64,000 nt of DNA from Fibrobacter succinogenes (GCA_902800815.1 CADCGB010000004.1:62001-126000); one strand, 5' to 3'. Shown: positions 46,385 through 55,938, counted from the first letter of the stretch. Notes: generated by a model from the sequence alone, not told the origin. Program-made: numbers and translations.

Positions 46385-47113
46385 TTACTTGGCTTCGGCA
46401 GCGGCGATGATTTCCATGAAGGTGTTAGCCTTGAGGCCTGCACCACCAATGAGACCGCCGTCGATGTCCTTCTGAGCGAGGAGGCCGGCAGCGTTGGCGC
46501 CCTTCATGGAGCCACCGTACTGAATGCGCATGCCTTCAGCAACAGCTTCGCCGTAGATTTCCTTCACAACGGAGCGAGCGTAGGCCTGGGTGTCCTGAGC
46601 CTGTTCGTCGGTAGCGGTAACGCCGGTGCCGATTGCCCAAACCGGTTCGTAAGCGAGAACGCACTTGGCGGCGTCTTCGGCAGAAACGTCCTTGAAGGCG
46701 CCCTTGATCTGGAGGCCGAGGACTTCCTTCAGGATGCCGCCGTTGCGCTGGTCGAGGGTTTCGCCAATGCAGATAATCGGCTTCAGACCGGCTTCGAGGG
46801 TCTTCTTGACCTTGAGGTTCACGGTTTCTTCAGTTTCGTGGAAGTACTGGCGCTGTTCGGAGTGGCCGATGATGATGTATTCGGCGCCGATTTCCTTGAC
46901 CATGTCAACGGAGACCTTACCGGTGAATGCGCCCTGGTCCTTCCAGTGGATGTCCTGGATGGCGAGCTTCACGTTGGTACCCTTGATGACGTCGGCGACC
47001 TTGGCGGCGGCGAGGTAAGTCGGGGCGATGACCACTTCGGTCTTCTTCACGTCCTTGACGGCTTCCACGATATCCTTAGCGAGCTGAATGGATTCGCTAA
47101 CGGTCTTGTTCAT
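46385..47113 (-). CDS. tpiA: Triosephosphate isomerase, apparent 5' truncation
   Basis: Interconverts glyceraldehyde-3-phosphate and dihydroxyacetone phosphate. The 242-aa frame has the catalytic His in IIIGHSEQR, the catalytic Glu in YEPVWAIGTG, and the phosphate loop YGGSMKGANA and GGAGL. The first usable start gives MNKTVSES, but family members begin with a strand ending GNWKMNKT, whose Asn and Lys are catalytic. The six codons just before the ATG read N-T-V-N-W-K, in frame, and are preceded by TAA with no ATG, GTG or TTG. The sequence therefore either lost its start or carries an error. The upstream gene's terminator ends only about 37 bp before this ATG. Confidence 0.88.
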   Translation of the reverse strand: MNKTVSESIQLAKDIVEAVKDVKKTEVVIAPTYLAAAKVADVIKGTNVKLAIQDIHWKDQGAFTGKVSVDMVKEIGAEYIIIGHSEQRQYFHETEETVNLKVKKTLEAGLKPIICIGETLDQRNGGILKEVLGLQIKGAFKDVSAEDAAKCVLAYEPVWAIGTGVTATDEQAQDTQAYARSVVKEIYGEAVAEGMRIQYGGSMKGANAAGLLAQKDIDGGLIGGAGLKANTFMEIIAAAEAK

Positions 47114-47150
47114 CTTCCAGTTAACAGTGTTTTAGGCTCCGGATAGACAA

Positions 47151-47187
47151 AAAAAGACCGTCAGATGTTTATTCTGGAGGTCTTTTT
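47151..47187 (-). terminator. Terminator of the large lipoprotein gene
   Basis: Outer stem AAAAAGACC with GGTCTTTTT, inner pairing TCAGA with TTCTGGA, followed by a T-run on the minus strand. It ends the 47226-50369 transcript immediately before tpiA. Confidence 0.85.
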
Positions 47188-47225
47188 GCTTTTTTACGGC
47201 CTAGAAATGGATTATTAGGGATTTG

Positions 47226-50200
47226 CTACCTGTTGTCAAGTTCTAGTAAAAGGGAATCCAGACGCTGAGTGTAGATCTCGGCACCCTTATCGCAAAGGTG
47301 CTGCGAGTCTTCGTTCATTCCACCGGCGTAGTCGTGGTCGCCCCCCTTGTTTTCGTCGAACAGAACAAAATTCGAATACGTACTTTCCATCTGAACGAAT
47401 TCGTTGATTAGAGAATCAGCTATACTGCGCTTCATACCCAAGTAACCAAACATCGTGGAAGTCTTGTATGCAGGAGACTGGGGGAGGATTGTCCCGATGA
47501 CGGTTACACCTCGTTTGGCTGACTCTTCAATGATGGTCTTTAGGGAATTCATAGAGCCGGCGAGGATTTCTTGTCCAGGGTCGCTAACGGCCGCTCCATA
47601 GTTTGCTCCTGGCCACGATTTGGAGCATGACGTTTGCAATTGACCTCTGTATTCGATAATGTTGTCGCAACGACTTGGCGACGGATAGAGTATACCTTCT
47701 TTCGCTGCCTCGTATAAAGGTGTAATATCTTCTTCACCTGCCCAGTAATTGTGATTCTTGTCGTATACAAATCCGGGGTACAACAGGTATTTTGCATTGG
47801 CGTCGTTGTCAGCGAACCAGTTGTCATCTTTGGCAGACGGTGTCTTCCACCAAAAATCCAAATCGAGAGAAACAACCAAGTACTTCATTTTCTTGTAGTG
47901 GGGCATTATGTACTTCATCAAGATGTCCTTTGACATATGGATTGTGCATGATGCAAGACCTAAGTTCACCCCTATGAATTTGCTGTTAAGTTTTGTTGGG
48001 TAAACCGCGTTTAGAGGGCGAGAAGACCCTATGACAACCACGTTGGCGGAATCGGCAAACTGCCACAAGAGCTCCATCTTGTACCGTATAATGAAGTCTT
48101 TGAACTGCGTGTAGCTTTTTACGTATATTCCTGCGCTGTCGGGGTCCAGGACCAGGCCGTATTCGTTAGAAGAACTTACTGGGTTGATCTCGCCAGAGGA
48201 ACTTATGGGAATAATCTCACTTGAAGAACTTGTCGAGACTATCTCGCTTGAAGAACTTATGAGGTCTATCGCGCTTGAAGAACTGGTTCCAATAGATTCG
48301 CTCGAAGAACTAGATTCAATATTCTCGCTTGAAGAACTCGTTTGGACGCTTACGCTGGATGAGGTTGCTATGGGCGTTTCGCTTGATGAACTGGATTCAA
48401 TAGAATCACTGGAAGATAGAATGCTACTGGAAGAACTGCTTTTTGCGACAGCAGGCGTAGAAGGCTCTACCCAAAGAACCGGATGCCATAATTCATCGCT
48501 TTCTACAAGTTCAACAATCTTTTTCGATTCCATGTCTATTAGGACGATCTTTTTGTGGGTCCCGTTTTGGTCCGTAAGTGTTGCCACCGCCGCATTCTTG
48601 CCGGCCACCCATTCCGTATGATCATAGGAATAGCCTGTCGGAGAAGCGACTGCGTCCACTAAATTTCCGTTGCTATCCATTACAAGGATTTGTTCATGAG
48701 TCCTGTATTTTTGGCCGACAAACTTTTGGCCTGTAGAACTTCCGAAATCAAGGAATAAAGTCCGGTTTGAACCATCGCTGGCAAGGGAAACGTTGCAGGC
48801 CTGCTCGTTATTGTACCATACGTCGTATTTCACCTTGTCAATGTCGTTCCAGGTGGCAACGCGCAAAAGCTTTGAGCCGGTTACAGCAAGCCCATCTGTT
48901 ACGCCTCCGTTAAAACTTCCCTTTAGCAATAGCCGGGGCGTGCCGAACCTCCCGCCTGCGAAAGGTACAATCCAAGTGCTGTATCCTGCCCAGGTCAAGG
49001 AATCCTTGTTGCTTCCTGCGTCAGATACATACACTAAGACGGTGTCGCCGGTTTCCAATACCCTAAATCGCGGTATGGCGGCATTTTCTACGGGGAGTTC
49101 CACCTTTTCGGAACATGCGGAATCCAAGCGGCAAACATAAACTTTTGATTCTCCGGATAGGCCTTCAATTTTGGTGCTGAACGCGACATAATTGCCATCG
49201 GGCGATATGTCTGGGTGGAATGCGCTTACATCGTCTTCAATTTCAATTGCCCTAGAAGCATTCCTGGCGTAATCTATAAACGTCAGTTTCCCGGAAACAT
49301 CGTTTCTAAATACGAGTTTCGCCTTTGCTCTTCTGGCGTTTAAAGTCCCTAAAATAGATTCTATGGTAGCCACGATGTTTATCTTGACCGTATTCACATG
49401 TCCGGATGGATCCAGCCAAATTGGTTTGTCGATGGCTCCAAGCACTAATCTGAAGCCTACATAATCGGCGCTAGAATTCATCGCAATGGGGTACACATCC
49501 CGACGAGTGTTGATGTTGATGTCGTTGGGGGACAATCGACAGTTTCCGCCCTTTATCATGTTTTCTTTTAAACTGTTGGGAGCGGAGGCGCCAACATAGT
49601 TTGTCAGTGTGGTATCTTTAAAGTCTGCAAGCCATCCATCTACCCATTCAGCAACATTTCCGGTCATATTGCAGACGATATCTGGATCTTCTTCAAGTTT
49701 GACGTGCGAACTGTCTGATCCGGGGGTGGAACAAACCTCGTGAGGCTCTGATGATGAATTGTCTGCATTCCAGGAATTGTCGACATCCCAGAATTTTTTT
49801 GCGACATACACCCATTCGGCCTCTGTTGGTAATCGGTAGCCAGGCACTTCGTAGTGAGTGGCCAATCCTTCAAGAAATGCGCAACTTCCCGAGGGGGTGA
49901 AGCTGGAACTTACATAGGTATATACGGTGTCGCGCCCTTCGCTTTTACTTAATGCGTTTGCGTACAAAACGGCATCGTAGAAATTAACATTGACTTGGGG
50001 GAGTTTCTTTTCGTTTTCCGGAACATCGCCACCCATGAGTGCGGCGTACTGTTCCCTAGTCACTTCGGTGCGGCTAATGTAGAAGTCGTAATCCAGTTGG
50101 ACCGTCATCGTAACGTTAGACTCGTCTGAGGCGTCTGTCAAAGATACCGTTTTTGGACCTTTCTGCTTTACAAAACCTTCTATGGAGTATTCTATTTCTT

Positions 50201-50369
50201 CGGAGGAACTGGATGATTCGGGCTCTGTTACAGCATTCTCGGAGGAACTGGAGAATTCCGGTTCTTCTTCGAAATCGATATCGCTTTCACTAGATTCGCT
50301 ATTGGAACAACTCGTCCAGAGACCGAATGCCAGCAACCAGATAATACAGAAAAAAAGTTTCTTTTTCAT
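47226..50369 (-). CDS. Large lipoprotein resembling the Fibrobacter paralogous family TIGR02171: FGE-like domain, beta-propeller, poly-Ser linker, SGNH-like domain
   Basis: A 1047-aa lipoprotein. The signal peptide ends in the lipobox LWTSC (Cys about 21), followed by an acidic Ser-rich spacer. Residues about 70-330 form a formylglycine-generating-enzyme/sulfatase-modifying-like domain (YRLPTEAEWVYVAKK, CNMTGNVAEWVDGW, IKGGNCRL, YVGFRLVLG). About 340-640 resembles a TolB/WD40-type propeller (HPDISPDGNYVAFST). A linker of SSSSE-type repeats follows (about 648-735). The last 300 residues contain VVVIGSSRPLNAV and EDSQHLCDKGAEIY, reminiscent of SGNH hydrolase blocks I and V. Family assignment is from memory of the architecture. 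Probably surface-exposed; the substrate is unknown. Confidence 0.8.
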   Translation of the reverse strand: MKKKLFFCIIWLLAFGLWTSCSNSESSESDIDFEEEPEFSSSSENAVTEPESSSSSEEIEYSIEGFVKQKGPKTVSLTDASDESNVTMTVQLDYDFYISRTEVTREQYAALMGGDVPENEKKLPQVNVNFYDAVLYANALSKSEGRDTVYTYVSSSFTPSGSCAFLEGLATHYEVPGYRLPTEAEWVYVAKKFWDVDNSWNADNSSSEPHEVCSTPGSDSSHVKLEEDPDIVCNMTGNVAEWVDGWLADFKDTTLTNYVGASAPNSLKENMIKGGNCRLSPNDININTRRDVYPIAMNSSADYVGFRLVLGAIDKPIWLDPSGHVNTVKINIVATIESILGTLNARRAKAKLVFRNDVSGKLTFIDYARNASRAIEIEDDVSAFHPDISPDGNYVAFSTKIEGLSGESKVYVCRLDSACSEKVELPVENAAIPRFRVLETGDTVLVYVSDAGSNKDSLTWAGYSTWIVPFAGGRFGTPRLLLKGSFNGGVTDGLAVTGSKLLRVATWNDIDKVKYDVWYNNEQACNVSLASDGSNRTLFLDFGSSTGQKFVGQKYRTHEQILVMDSNGNLVDAVASPTGYSYDHTEWVAGKNAAVATLTDQNGTHKKIVLIDMESKKIVELVESDELWHPVLWVEPSTPAVAKSSSSSSILSSSDSIESSSSSETPIATSSSVSVQTSSSSENIESSSSSESIGTSSSSAIDLISSSSEIVSTSSSSEIIPISSSGEINPVSSSNEYGLVLDPDSAGIYVKSYTQFKDFIIRYKMELLWQFADSANVVVIGSSRPLNAVYPTKLNSKFIGVNLGLASCTIHMSKDILMKYIMPHYKKMKYLVVSLDLDFWWKTPSAKDDNWFADNDANAKYLLYPGFVYDKNHNYWAGEEDITPLYEAAKEGILYPSPSRCDNIIEYRGQLQTSCSKSWPGANYGAAVSDPGQEILAGSMNSLKTIIEESAKRGVTVIGTILPQSPAYKTSTMFGYLGMKRSIADSLINEFVQMESTYSNFVLFDENKGGDHDYAGGMNEDSQHLCDKGAEIYTQRLDSLLLELDNR

Positions 50370-50403
50370 CTCTTGAAATTGCGTAAAATGAGCCCAAAAT
50401 ATA

Positions 50404-50437
50404 AAAAAAGAGATTGATTGTTATCAATCTCTTTTTT
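50404..50437 (-). terminator. Terminator of the BamE-like gene
   Basis: A perfect 14-bp stem AAAAAAGAGATTGA/TCAATCTCTTTTTT with a six-base loop. It lies between the BamE-like gene and the large lipoprotein gene downstream of it. Confidence 0.9.
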
Positions 50438-50461
50438 ACAGAATAGCGTTGTTTAAAAACG

Positions 50462-50905
50462 TTAGTTGTAGTTGCTGGAACGGCTGGAAGTCGGAGCCGG
50501 AGAACCACCGTAGCGGTCGCCTTCGATCTTTTCGAGGATCCATTCGTTCTCGTAGCCCTTCAGGCGTGCCTGGTCGGGGTGCTTCCAGATAAGGCGCGTG
50601 ATGAGCTTGCCTTCGGCGGTGTAGTATTCCCACACGCTGCTGGTGTCGGTCTCGACTTCGTGGTCAGGAGGGCCCCAGAGCAGGTTCACCATGTCGTTGG
50701 TCATGCCTTCTTCGATATAGCCCTGCTTGAACACGTCCTTGAGGCGCTTGTCGATGCCCATGCTTTCCTTCGTGACGAAGTATTCGCGTTCGTATTCGTT
50801 CTGGCCTACGCCACGTTCGATGAGGATGGGGGACGAAGTCTTGTTTGCGCAACCCCAGAACAGCAAGCCGCAGAGGGCGAGTGCACACAGATGAGAAAGT
50901 TTCAT
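50462..50905 (-). CDS. Small lipoprotein, BamE/SmpA-like
   Basis: A 147-aa lipoprotein with lipobox LLFWGC (Cys about 19). The central GMTNDMVNLLWGPPDHEVETD resembles the helix-turn and GxP motif of the BamE/OmlA fold, followed by strands (SVWEYYTAEGKLITRLIW). BamE supports outer-membrane protein assembly; this assignment is tentative, and other lipoproteins share the fold. ATG 50905 has AGGAG six bases upstream, better than the first frame start at 50935. Confidence 0.75.
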   Translation of the reverse strand: MKLSHLCALALCGLLFWGCANKTSSPILIERGVGQNEYEREYFVTKESMGIDKRLKDVFKQGYIEEGMTNDMVNLLWGPPDHEVETDTSSVWEYYTAEGKLITRLIWKHPDQARLKGYENEWILEKIEGDRYGGSPAPTSSRSSNYN

Positions 50906-50988
50906 AGGGACTCCTATAAGAATTTGTGTCCACAAAATAAGAATTTATTGGGCAAATAGATGAAATATTTTTTAGATTTTACAATGAA

Positions 50989-51966
50989 ATGAAGATTTTT
51001 GGCCGCCATACGAGGATTTTTGCCATTTTGCTGCTTTCAGCGTTCTCGTTTTCGTTCTCTCTCGGGTTCGATGCGAGCGTCAAGCAGGGCTTCCGCTATG
51101 GCCCGAACCTTTCGTGGAGCGTTATGGGGAACGCCCCCTTCGTGTGGGGGCAGTGGCTCCCGCAGCTGGAGGGTACGGTCCGCTACACGTGGCTGGAGCC
51201 TATCGGGCTGCTCGACTACGGTGCGCCGATGGATAAGTCGCCTACATTCCTCAGGATGGAAGGTGCTGTTGAACTTTCCCCGTTCTTTGCGGGTTACGAG
51301 GCCGGTCTCGGGCTGCGCCCCTTCAAGACCAACCCGCAGGTGGAGGTCGGGGCAATCTACCGCAGCTACCTTTACCTGCTGAGCAACCAGGAAATGGTGA
51401 CGGTCGATGCCCTAGAGGGCGGGCGAATCGCCGAGACCTGGAATGCGGACTACATCGTGGACAACGTATGGGGTGACGATGACGAGTTCGACTATGCGCA
51501 GTTGTTTGACTTCTACGTAAAGATTGAGTACTTCTTGCCGCGCTACTCGTTTATCGGGTTCAATATGCACTATATCCTCTCCGATATCAGCACGGACTTC
51601 GATGGCAAGAGTTACGACTACAAGATTAACATGCCGATTTTCAGCCGCGACTTTGTGCTGGATTTCGAACTATACGGGATGTTCTCTATCAACAAGAACA
51701 TTGCTGCCTTGTTCGAGACATCGTACTACCGCACCGGTACGCTCCGGAACGGCAACACGGTGGAAAAGGAATCGCTCAGTTACATGATGGCGAAGGTAGG
51801 CCCGCACTTTACGTGGGCCGACGGCATGCAGAGTCTGACGTTTGAGATAGGATTCTGGAAGCGTAGGGAAGACAGCTTCTACGATGGCAGCCTTGCCCAG
51901 GAATTCATTGCCCAGCTTAAGTACCAGGGCTACTTCTCGTTCCCGATCCACCAGAAGGCCTTGTAG
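50989..51966 (+). CDS. Exported outer-membrane beta-barrel-like protein
   Basis: A 325-aa protein with a signal peptide (about 1-26, ending FSFSLG) and about a dozen alternating amphipathic strands rich in Tyr, Phe and Trp, typical of an outer-membrane barrel. I know no family for it. It overlaps the 3' end of the converging gene at 51930-52670 by 37 bp. Confidence 0.75.
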   Translation: MKIFGRHTRIFAILLLSAFSFSFSLGFDASVKQGFRYGPNLSWSVMGNAPFVWGQWLPQLEGTVRYTWLEPIGLLDYGAPMDKSPTFLRMEGAVELSPFFAGYEAGLGLRPFKTNPQVEVGAIYRSYLYLLSNQEMVTVDALEGGRIAETWNADYIVDNVWGDDDEFDYAQLFDFYVKIEYFLPRYSFIGFNMHYILSDISTDFDGKSYDYKINMPIFSRDFVLDFELYGMFSINKNIAALFETSYYRTGTLRNGNTVEKESLSYMMAKVGPHFTWADGMQSLTFEIGFWKRREDSFYDGSLAQEFIAQLKYQGYFSFPIHQKAL

Positions 51967-52670
51967 TCGTGGCCTGATTTCAGGATATTTTCGCGCAGGG
52001 GGTCCGTGTCGATTTCTTCGACGGGGTAGACCGAGCGCACCCAGATTTTTCCGCGGTAGTTGAGACCCGCGACCGTGATGAGCGAGGGTAGCTTGATTCC
52101 CGAGAAATCCTTCCAGTCGTCTATGCGCAGTTCGCGTTTCTCTTTTGCGGCACCCCGCATGGTAATCAGGTGCGGGTTGGTAAGCGAGTCCAGCGTGACG
52201 CTCCACCACATATTGGAGTATGCGGGCGAAAGGATGTTCGGCTTCTGCACGCTCGAGTCCTTGCACATGAAGTACCCGTGGGCGAGGAGCTCGAGATCGT
52301 CGTACTTGACGGGCGTGTTCGCGATGTCCTCTTTCAGGTGGTGCATCGCCATCTGCCGTTTAATCTTGGGCTCGGAAAATTCGAGGTACCTGCCGGTCTT
52401 GCTCGTGATGTACTTGAAGGAGGGCTTGTTCGGGATATGGACAAAGAAGGTGTCCAGTTCCTTGAATTCGTGATGGCGCCACTCCAGGTCTATCCTTGCG
52501 CGGGAATGTTCCGGGTTGATGAACCACCCTTCCAGGTTCACGATCATGTCACGGTCGAGCAGCTTGTGTGGGCACAGGTCCTGCGCGTATGCCGCGGTGG
52601 CAAACGAGGCCAGCAATACGGCGGTGCAGGTGCACTTGGCTACATGGAAAGCTTTTTCGAACATGGTCAT
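51930..52670 (-). CDS. Periplasmic or secreted protein of unknown function
   Basis: A 246-aa protein with a signal peptide (about 1-29, AAYAQ). Four cysteines and several His residues are visible but no known motif. The codons ATG ACC ATG give two possible starts, 52670 or 52664. Its 3' end overlaps the barrel gene on the other strand, so both transcripts must run into each other unless terminated inside coding sequence. Confidence 0.7.
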   Translation of the reverse strand: MTMFEKAFHVAKCTCTAVLLASFATAAYAQDLCPHKLLDRDMIVNLEGWFINPEHSRARIDLEWRHHEFKELDTFFVHIPNKPSFKYITSKTGRYLEFSEPKIKRQMAMHHLKEDIANTPVKYDDLELLAHGYFMCKDSSVQKPNILSPAYSNMWWSVTLDSLTNPHLITMRGAAKEKRELRIDDWKDFSGIKLPSLITVAGLNYRGKIWVRSVYPVEEIDTDPLRENILKSGHDYKAFWWIGNEK

Positions 52671-52869
52671 AAGATAGTAAATGAGGTTCTTCTGCCGTGT
52701 GTTTCAAAAATGCCCTTTATGGTTAAAATAGGCCAAAATATCGCCGGCTTTTTTGGCCGAATGTGCGTTTTTATACATTGAGCGTTTCCGCCGTTGCGGA
52801 GCGTGTAAGAAAAAGATATATTTAGGACAAGGTATTTTTTTTGCCCGTTATGTTACATAAGGAGCCTGT

Positions 52870-55800
52870 ATGAAAAAGATCTTCGCCCCGCTTGCCATTG
52901 CTGCCGTGTTCTTTGCGGCCTGTGGCGATACGGTCGAAAATGTGAGCCAAATAAACCATATGGGCATGGATATTGTCGATTCCGAAGACGAACTCCCGGA
53001 ATGTACCGACGAAAACGAGGGCGACCAGGCCTACGTGAAGGGCGAAACCTATGCACGGCTTTGCGTGGATGGGAAGTGGCTTGCTATAGAGGGCGGTAAA
53101 GACACCATTGTGGTCGCGGGCGATACGGTTTTCCTGGGCGGCGGTGATTTCTCGTGCAAAACGGAGGAACTTGCCGACAAGAGCGGGCTCAAGATTGTCT
53201 GCAATGGCGACAGCATTGGCGTGGTGCTTAATGGGACGAATGGCGAAGACGGCAAAAAGGGCGAGGAAGGCGACGGCTGCACCATTACGCAGAACGACAC
53301 CGCGGTGACGGTTACCTGTGGCGACAAGACCTCGACCATCAAGCTGGGCGCCGAAACGCCCGCCGATACTTCGGTAACGGACACGAGCGATTCCGAGGTG
53401 TCGCTCGATTCGCTGGCCGGTTACTCGCAAAAGGGCCCGTTCCTCAAGGGCTCGAGAGTGTTCTTGTACGAACTGGACAACGGCCGTACGTTAAAGCAGA
53501 CCAACGGCAACTTTACCAGCTACATTACAAGCGATAACGGCCGCTACAAGTTCACGTCGCGCAACGTGAGGCCGTATGCGATTATCATTGTCGACGGTAA
53601 CTACCGCAACGAGGTCACGGGCGCGGTCTCGGACCAGTCCATAAGGCTCCAGGCCCTGTGCGATGTGCGCAAACACCGCAGCGATGGCGCAAACGTGAAC
53701 ATTCTCACGCACATGGAATACGAGCGCGTGTATTACCTGGTGACCCAGAAGGGCTACGACTTTGAAGAGGCCAAGCAGACTGCGCAGGCAGATGTGCTGA
53801 AGGCGTTCCACATTGAACTCGATGCCACAAAAGATGCAGAGTCGCTCAATATTTTTGGCAAGACCGATGCCGATGCGGCGCTGCTCGCCATTTCTGTGCT
53901 GCTGCAGGGCGACCTCAGCGTGCCCGACATGATGGTGCTGCTGACCGAAATTTCGAACGAGCTGGCCGAGGACGGCGAGTGGAGCGACACGACGGGCAGG
54001 GCCGCCACCCTCAAGGCAAGCATTGCCGACTGGGTACTGTCCGCGGATTCCGCCGGCCGACTAGCCCAGATTGGCCCGAATGTGACGGCGTGGGGCTTTG
54101 GCGAGGCTCCCGATTTTGAAAAGTTTGTGCACAAGTTTGCAAAAATCGAAAGCGGCCTTGGGGACTGCGACAAGGATAGCGTAGGGCGCGTAAAGGCCGT
54201 GCCGAACCCGAAGTCGAACGCTTTCTATGCAAAGACCTATACCGACACCTCCCGTAATGTTCCTACCCGTAAGGTCCGCTTTATTTGCAAGGATCTTGCT
54301 GGCGAATATAAGTGGCAGGTCGCCTCGAACATCGAAAAAGACACGCTTACCTGGGGCCATACGGCTACGAAAGGCTCCGTGCGCAGGGGGCAGATCAATG
54401 CAGACCTGGTCTACGTTTATGAGGATGACAACTGGCGCCACGGAACTGTTTTGGACGACACTGCCGGCGTAGGCTGTATCCTGACCAGCGCAGATACCGT
54501 GGTGAAGGGCTCCAACAACGTCTGGTACAAGTGCATTGGCGATACTACAATGCAGTATGCCGCAAATGGCCTGACTGAATCGGCATGGAAAAGTTCCTGG
54601 CGCAAGGCGAACAATATCGAAAGAGATACCGTGGGCTTTGGGCATACTGCCAAAAATGGCGATGTAAGGAAGGGCGCGGACAATACGGACTTGGTCTACG
54701 TTTATGAAGAAGGCAACTGGCGTCACGGAACTGTCTTGGACGACACTGCTGGCGTAGGCTGTATCCTGGCCAGCGCAGATACCGTGGTGAAGGGCTCCAA
54801 CAACGTCTGGTACAAGTGCATTGGCGATACTACAATGCAGTATGCCGCAAATGGCCTGACCGAATCGGCATGGCGCAGCGCATGGCGCACGGCGAGCGAA
54901 ATCGAAAGAGATACCGTGGGCTTTGGGCATACCGCCAAAGAAGGCGACGTAAGGGTGGGCGCGGACAATACGGACTTGGTCTACGTTTATGAAAACGGCA
55001 ACTGGCGCCACGGGGACGTAATGGATGGTTTAATCGGTAAAGGCTGTTTCGAGGGCCGCAAAGATACCCTGGTGCAATTTGAAGAAAATAAGTGGTTCAA
55101 ATGCATTGGCGATACCCCAATGCAGTATGTCGCGAATGGCCAGATCGAATCGACATGGGAACACGCATGGCGCAGTATAGACGGCGATGAACTGGACTTG
55201 AGTTTCTGGATGTATTACAAGAATGAACGAGGTGAGTTCGTGGTCGGGCCCTATAGCGGGGGAATTCGGGTGTGGGATAACGGCCAATTCCGCGAACCCA
55301 ACGAACATGAAATCGAACTGGGCAGGGCTTGCGTAAGCTACATACTTCACGCATCGTATGAATTGTCTGACGGGTTGTCTCACTCTTGCGTTTCCAGCGG
55401 GGCCTGGTCCAGAGAAGGCACGTTCCAGGATGACCGGTACCCGTACGACTTCTACTGGGCGGTGCATATCGGAGATCAGATTTGGATGGCCGAAAACCTG
55501 AAATACGTTACGGAAAATAGTGTGTGTCTTGGTGGTGCTTCTCCAGATTGTGCAACGCATGGTCGAGGCTATACGATTGCGGAAGCTCGGAAAAACTGCC
55601 CCACGGGTTGGCACCTGCCCGATACCACGGAATGGAATGAACTGTTTGATTTCGTGGACAAAGAAGGTCGCAGACCGATTGTTGCTCTTAGGGCAACCTG
55701 GGGTTGGGAAGGTAGCGCCGGTAACGAAGGTACCGATGATTACGGTTTCTCGGCGCTTCCCAGCGTAAGTGGAACCAGTTATACATATTTCTGGACCGAT

Positions 55801-55938
55801 ACATTTGCTTCAAACGGTGTATTTGCTGTGTATATGACTACATATGGTGGCGGGGTGTCTTTTGGCCAATATGCTTCGTCATCTAAAATGGCGGTCCGTT
55901 GCCTAAAGGACCGTGCTCCCACATCAGGAAATAATTGA
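52870..55938 (+). CDS. FISUMP-domain lipoprotein 1, with three 95-aa modules
   Basis: A 1022-aa lipoprotein (lipobox FFAAC). A shared N-terminal domain has Cys-rich ELADKSGLKIVCNGDSIGVVL and a short collagen-like Gly stretch (NGTNGEDGKKGEEGDG). Next is a domain with YSQKGPFLKGSRVFLYELDNG at about 184-204 and a helical region with the NILTHMEYERVYYLVTQKGY motif. Three tandem 95-aa modules (about 491-585, 586-680, 681-775), each containing LVYVYE-xxNWRHG and KCIGDT, precede the C-terminal FISUMP domain (IGDQIWMAENLKY, CPTGWHLPDTTEWNELF, YGFSALP, MAVRCLKD). An AAGGAG ribosome site lies before ATG 52870. First of four tandem paralogues; function unknown, probably cell-surface binding. Confidence 0.88.
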   Translation: MKKIFAPLAIAAVFFAACGDTVENVSQINHMGMDIVDSEDELPECTDENEGDQAYVKGETYARLCVDGKWLAIEGGKDTIVVAGDTVFLGGGDFSCKTEELADKSGLKIVCNGDSIGVVLNGTNGEDGKKGEEGDGCTITQNDTAVTVTCGDKTSTIKLGAETPADTSVTDTSDSEVSLDSLAGYSQKGPFLKGSRVFLYELDNGRTLKQTNGNFTSYITSDNGRYKFTSRNVRPYAIIIVDGNYRNEVTGAVSDQSIRLQALCDVRKHRSDGANVNILTHMEYERVYYLVTQKGYDFEEAKQTAQADVLKAFHIELDATKDAESLNIFGKTDADAALLAISVLLQGDLSVPDMMVLLTEISNELAEDGEWSDTTGRAATLKASIADWVLSADSAGRLAQIGPNVTAWGFGEAPDFEKFVHKFAKIESGLGDCDKDSVGRVKAVPNPKSNAFYAKTYTDTSRNVPTRKVRFICKDLAGEYKWQVASNIEKDTLTWGHTATKGSVRRGQINADLVYVYEDDNWRHGTVLDDTAGVGCILTSADTVVKGSNNVWYKCIGDTTMQYAANGLTESAWKSSWRKANNIERDTVGFGHTAKNGDVRKGADNTDLVYVYEEGNWRHGTVLDDTAGVGCILASADTVVKGSNNVWYKCIGDTTMQYAANGLTESAWRSAWRTASEIERDTVGFGHTAKEGDVRVGADNTDLVYVYENGNWRHGDVMDGLIGKGCFEGRKDTLVQFEENKWFKCIGDTPMQYVANGQIESTWEHAWRSIDGDELDLSFWMYYKNERGEFVVGPYSGGIRVWDNGQFREPNEHEIELGRACVSYILHASYELSDGLSHSCVSSGAWSREGTFQDDRYPYDFYWAVHIGDQIWMAENLKYVTENSVCLGGASPDCATHGRGYTIAEARKNCPTGWHLPDTTEWNELFDFVDKEGRRPIVALRATWGWEGSAGNEGTDDYGFSALPSVSGTSYTYFWTDTFASNGVFAVYMTTYGGGVSFGQYASSSKMAVRCLKDRAPTSGNN
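54340..55194 (+). repeat. Three tandem 285-bp units inside lipoprotein 1
   Basis: Units begin at 54340, 54625 and 54910, exactly 285 bp apart. Units 1 and 2 are nearly identical in their second halves (for instance the block around GGCGTAGGCTGTATCCTG), while unit 3 diverges after RHG. The pattern shows recent duplication within an older module array. Confidence 0.88.
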
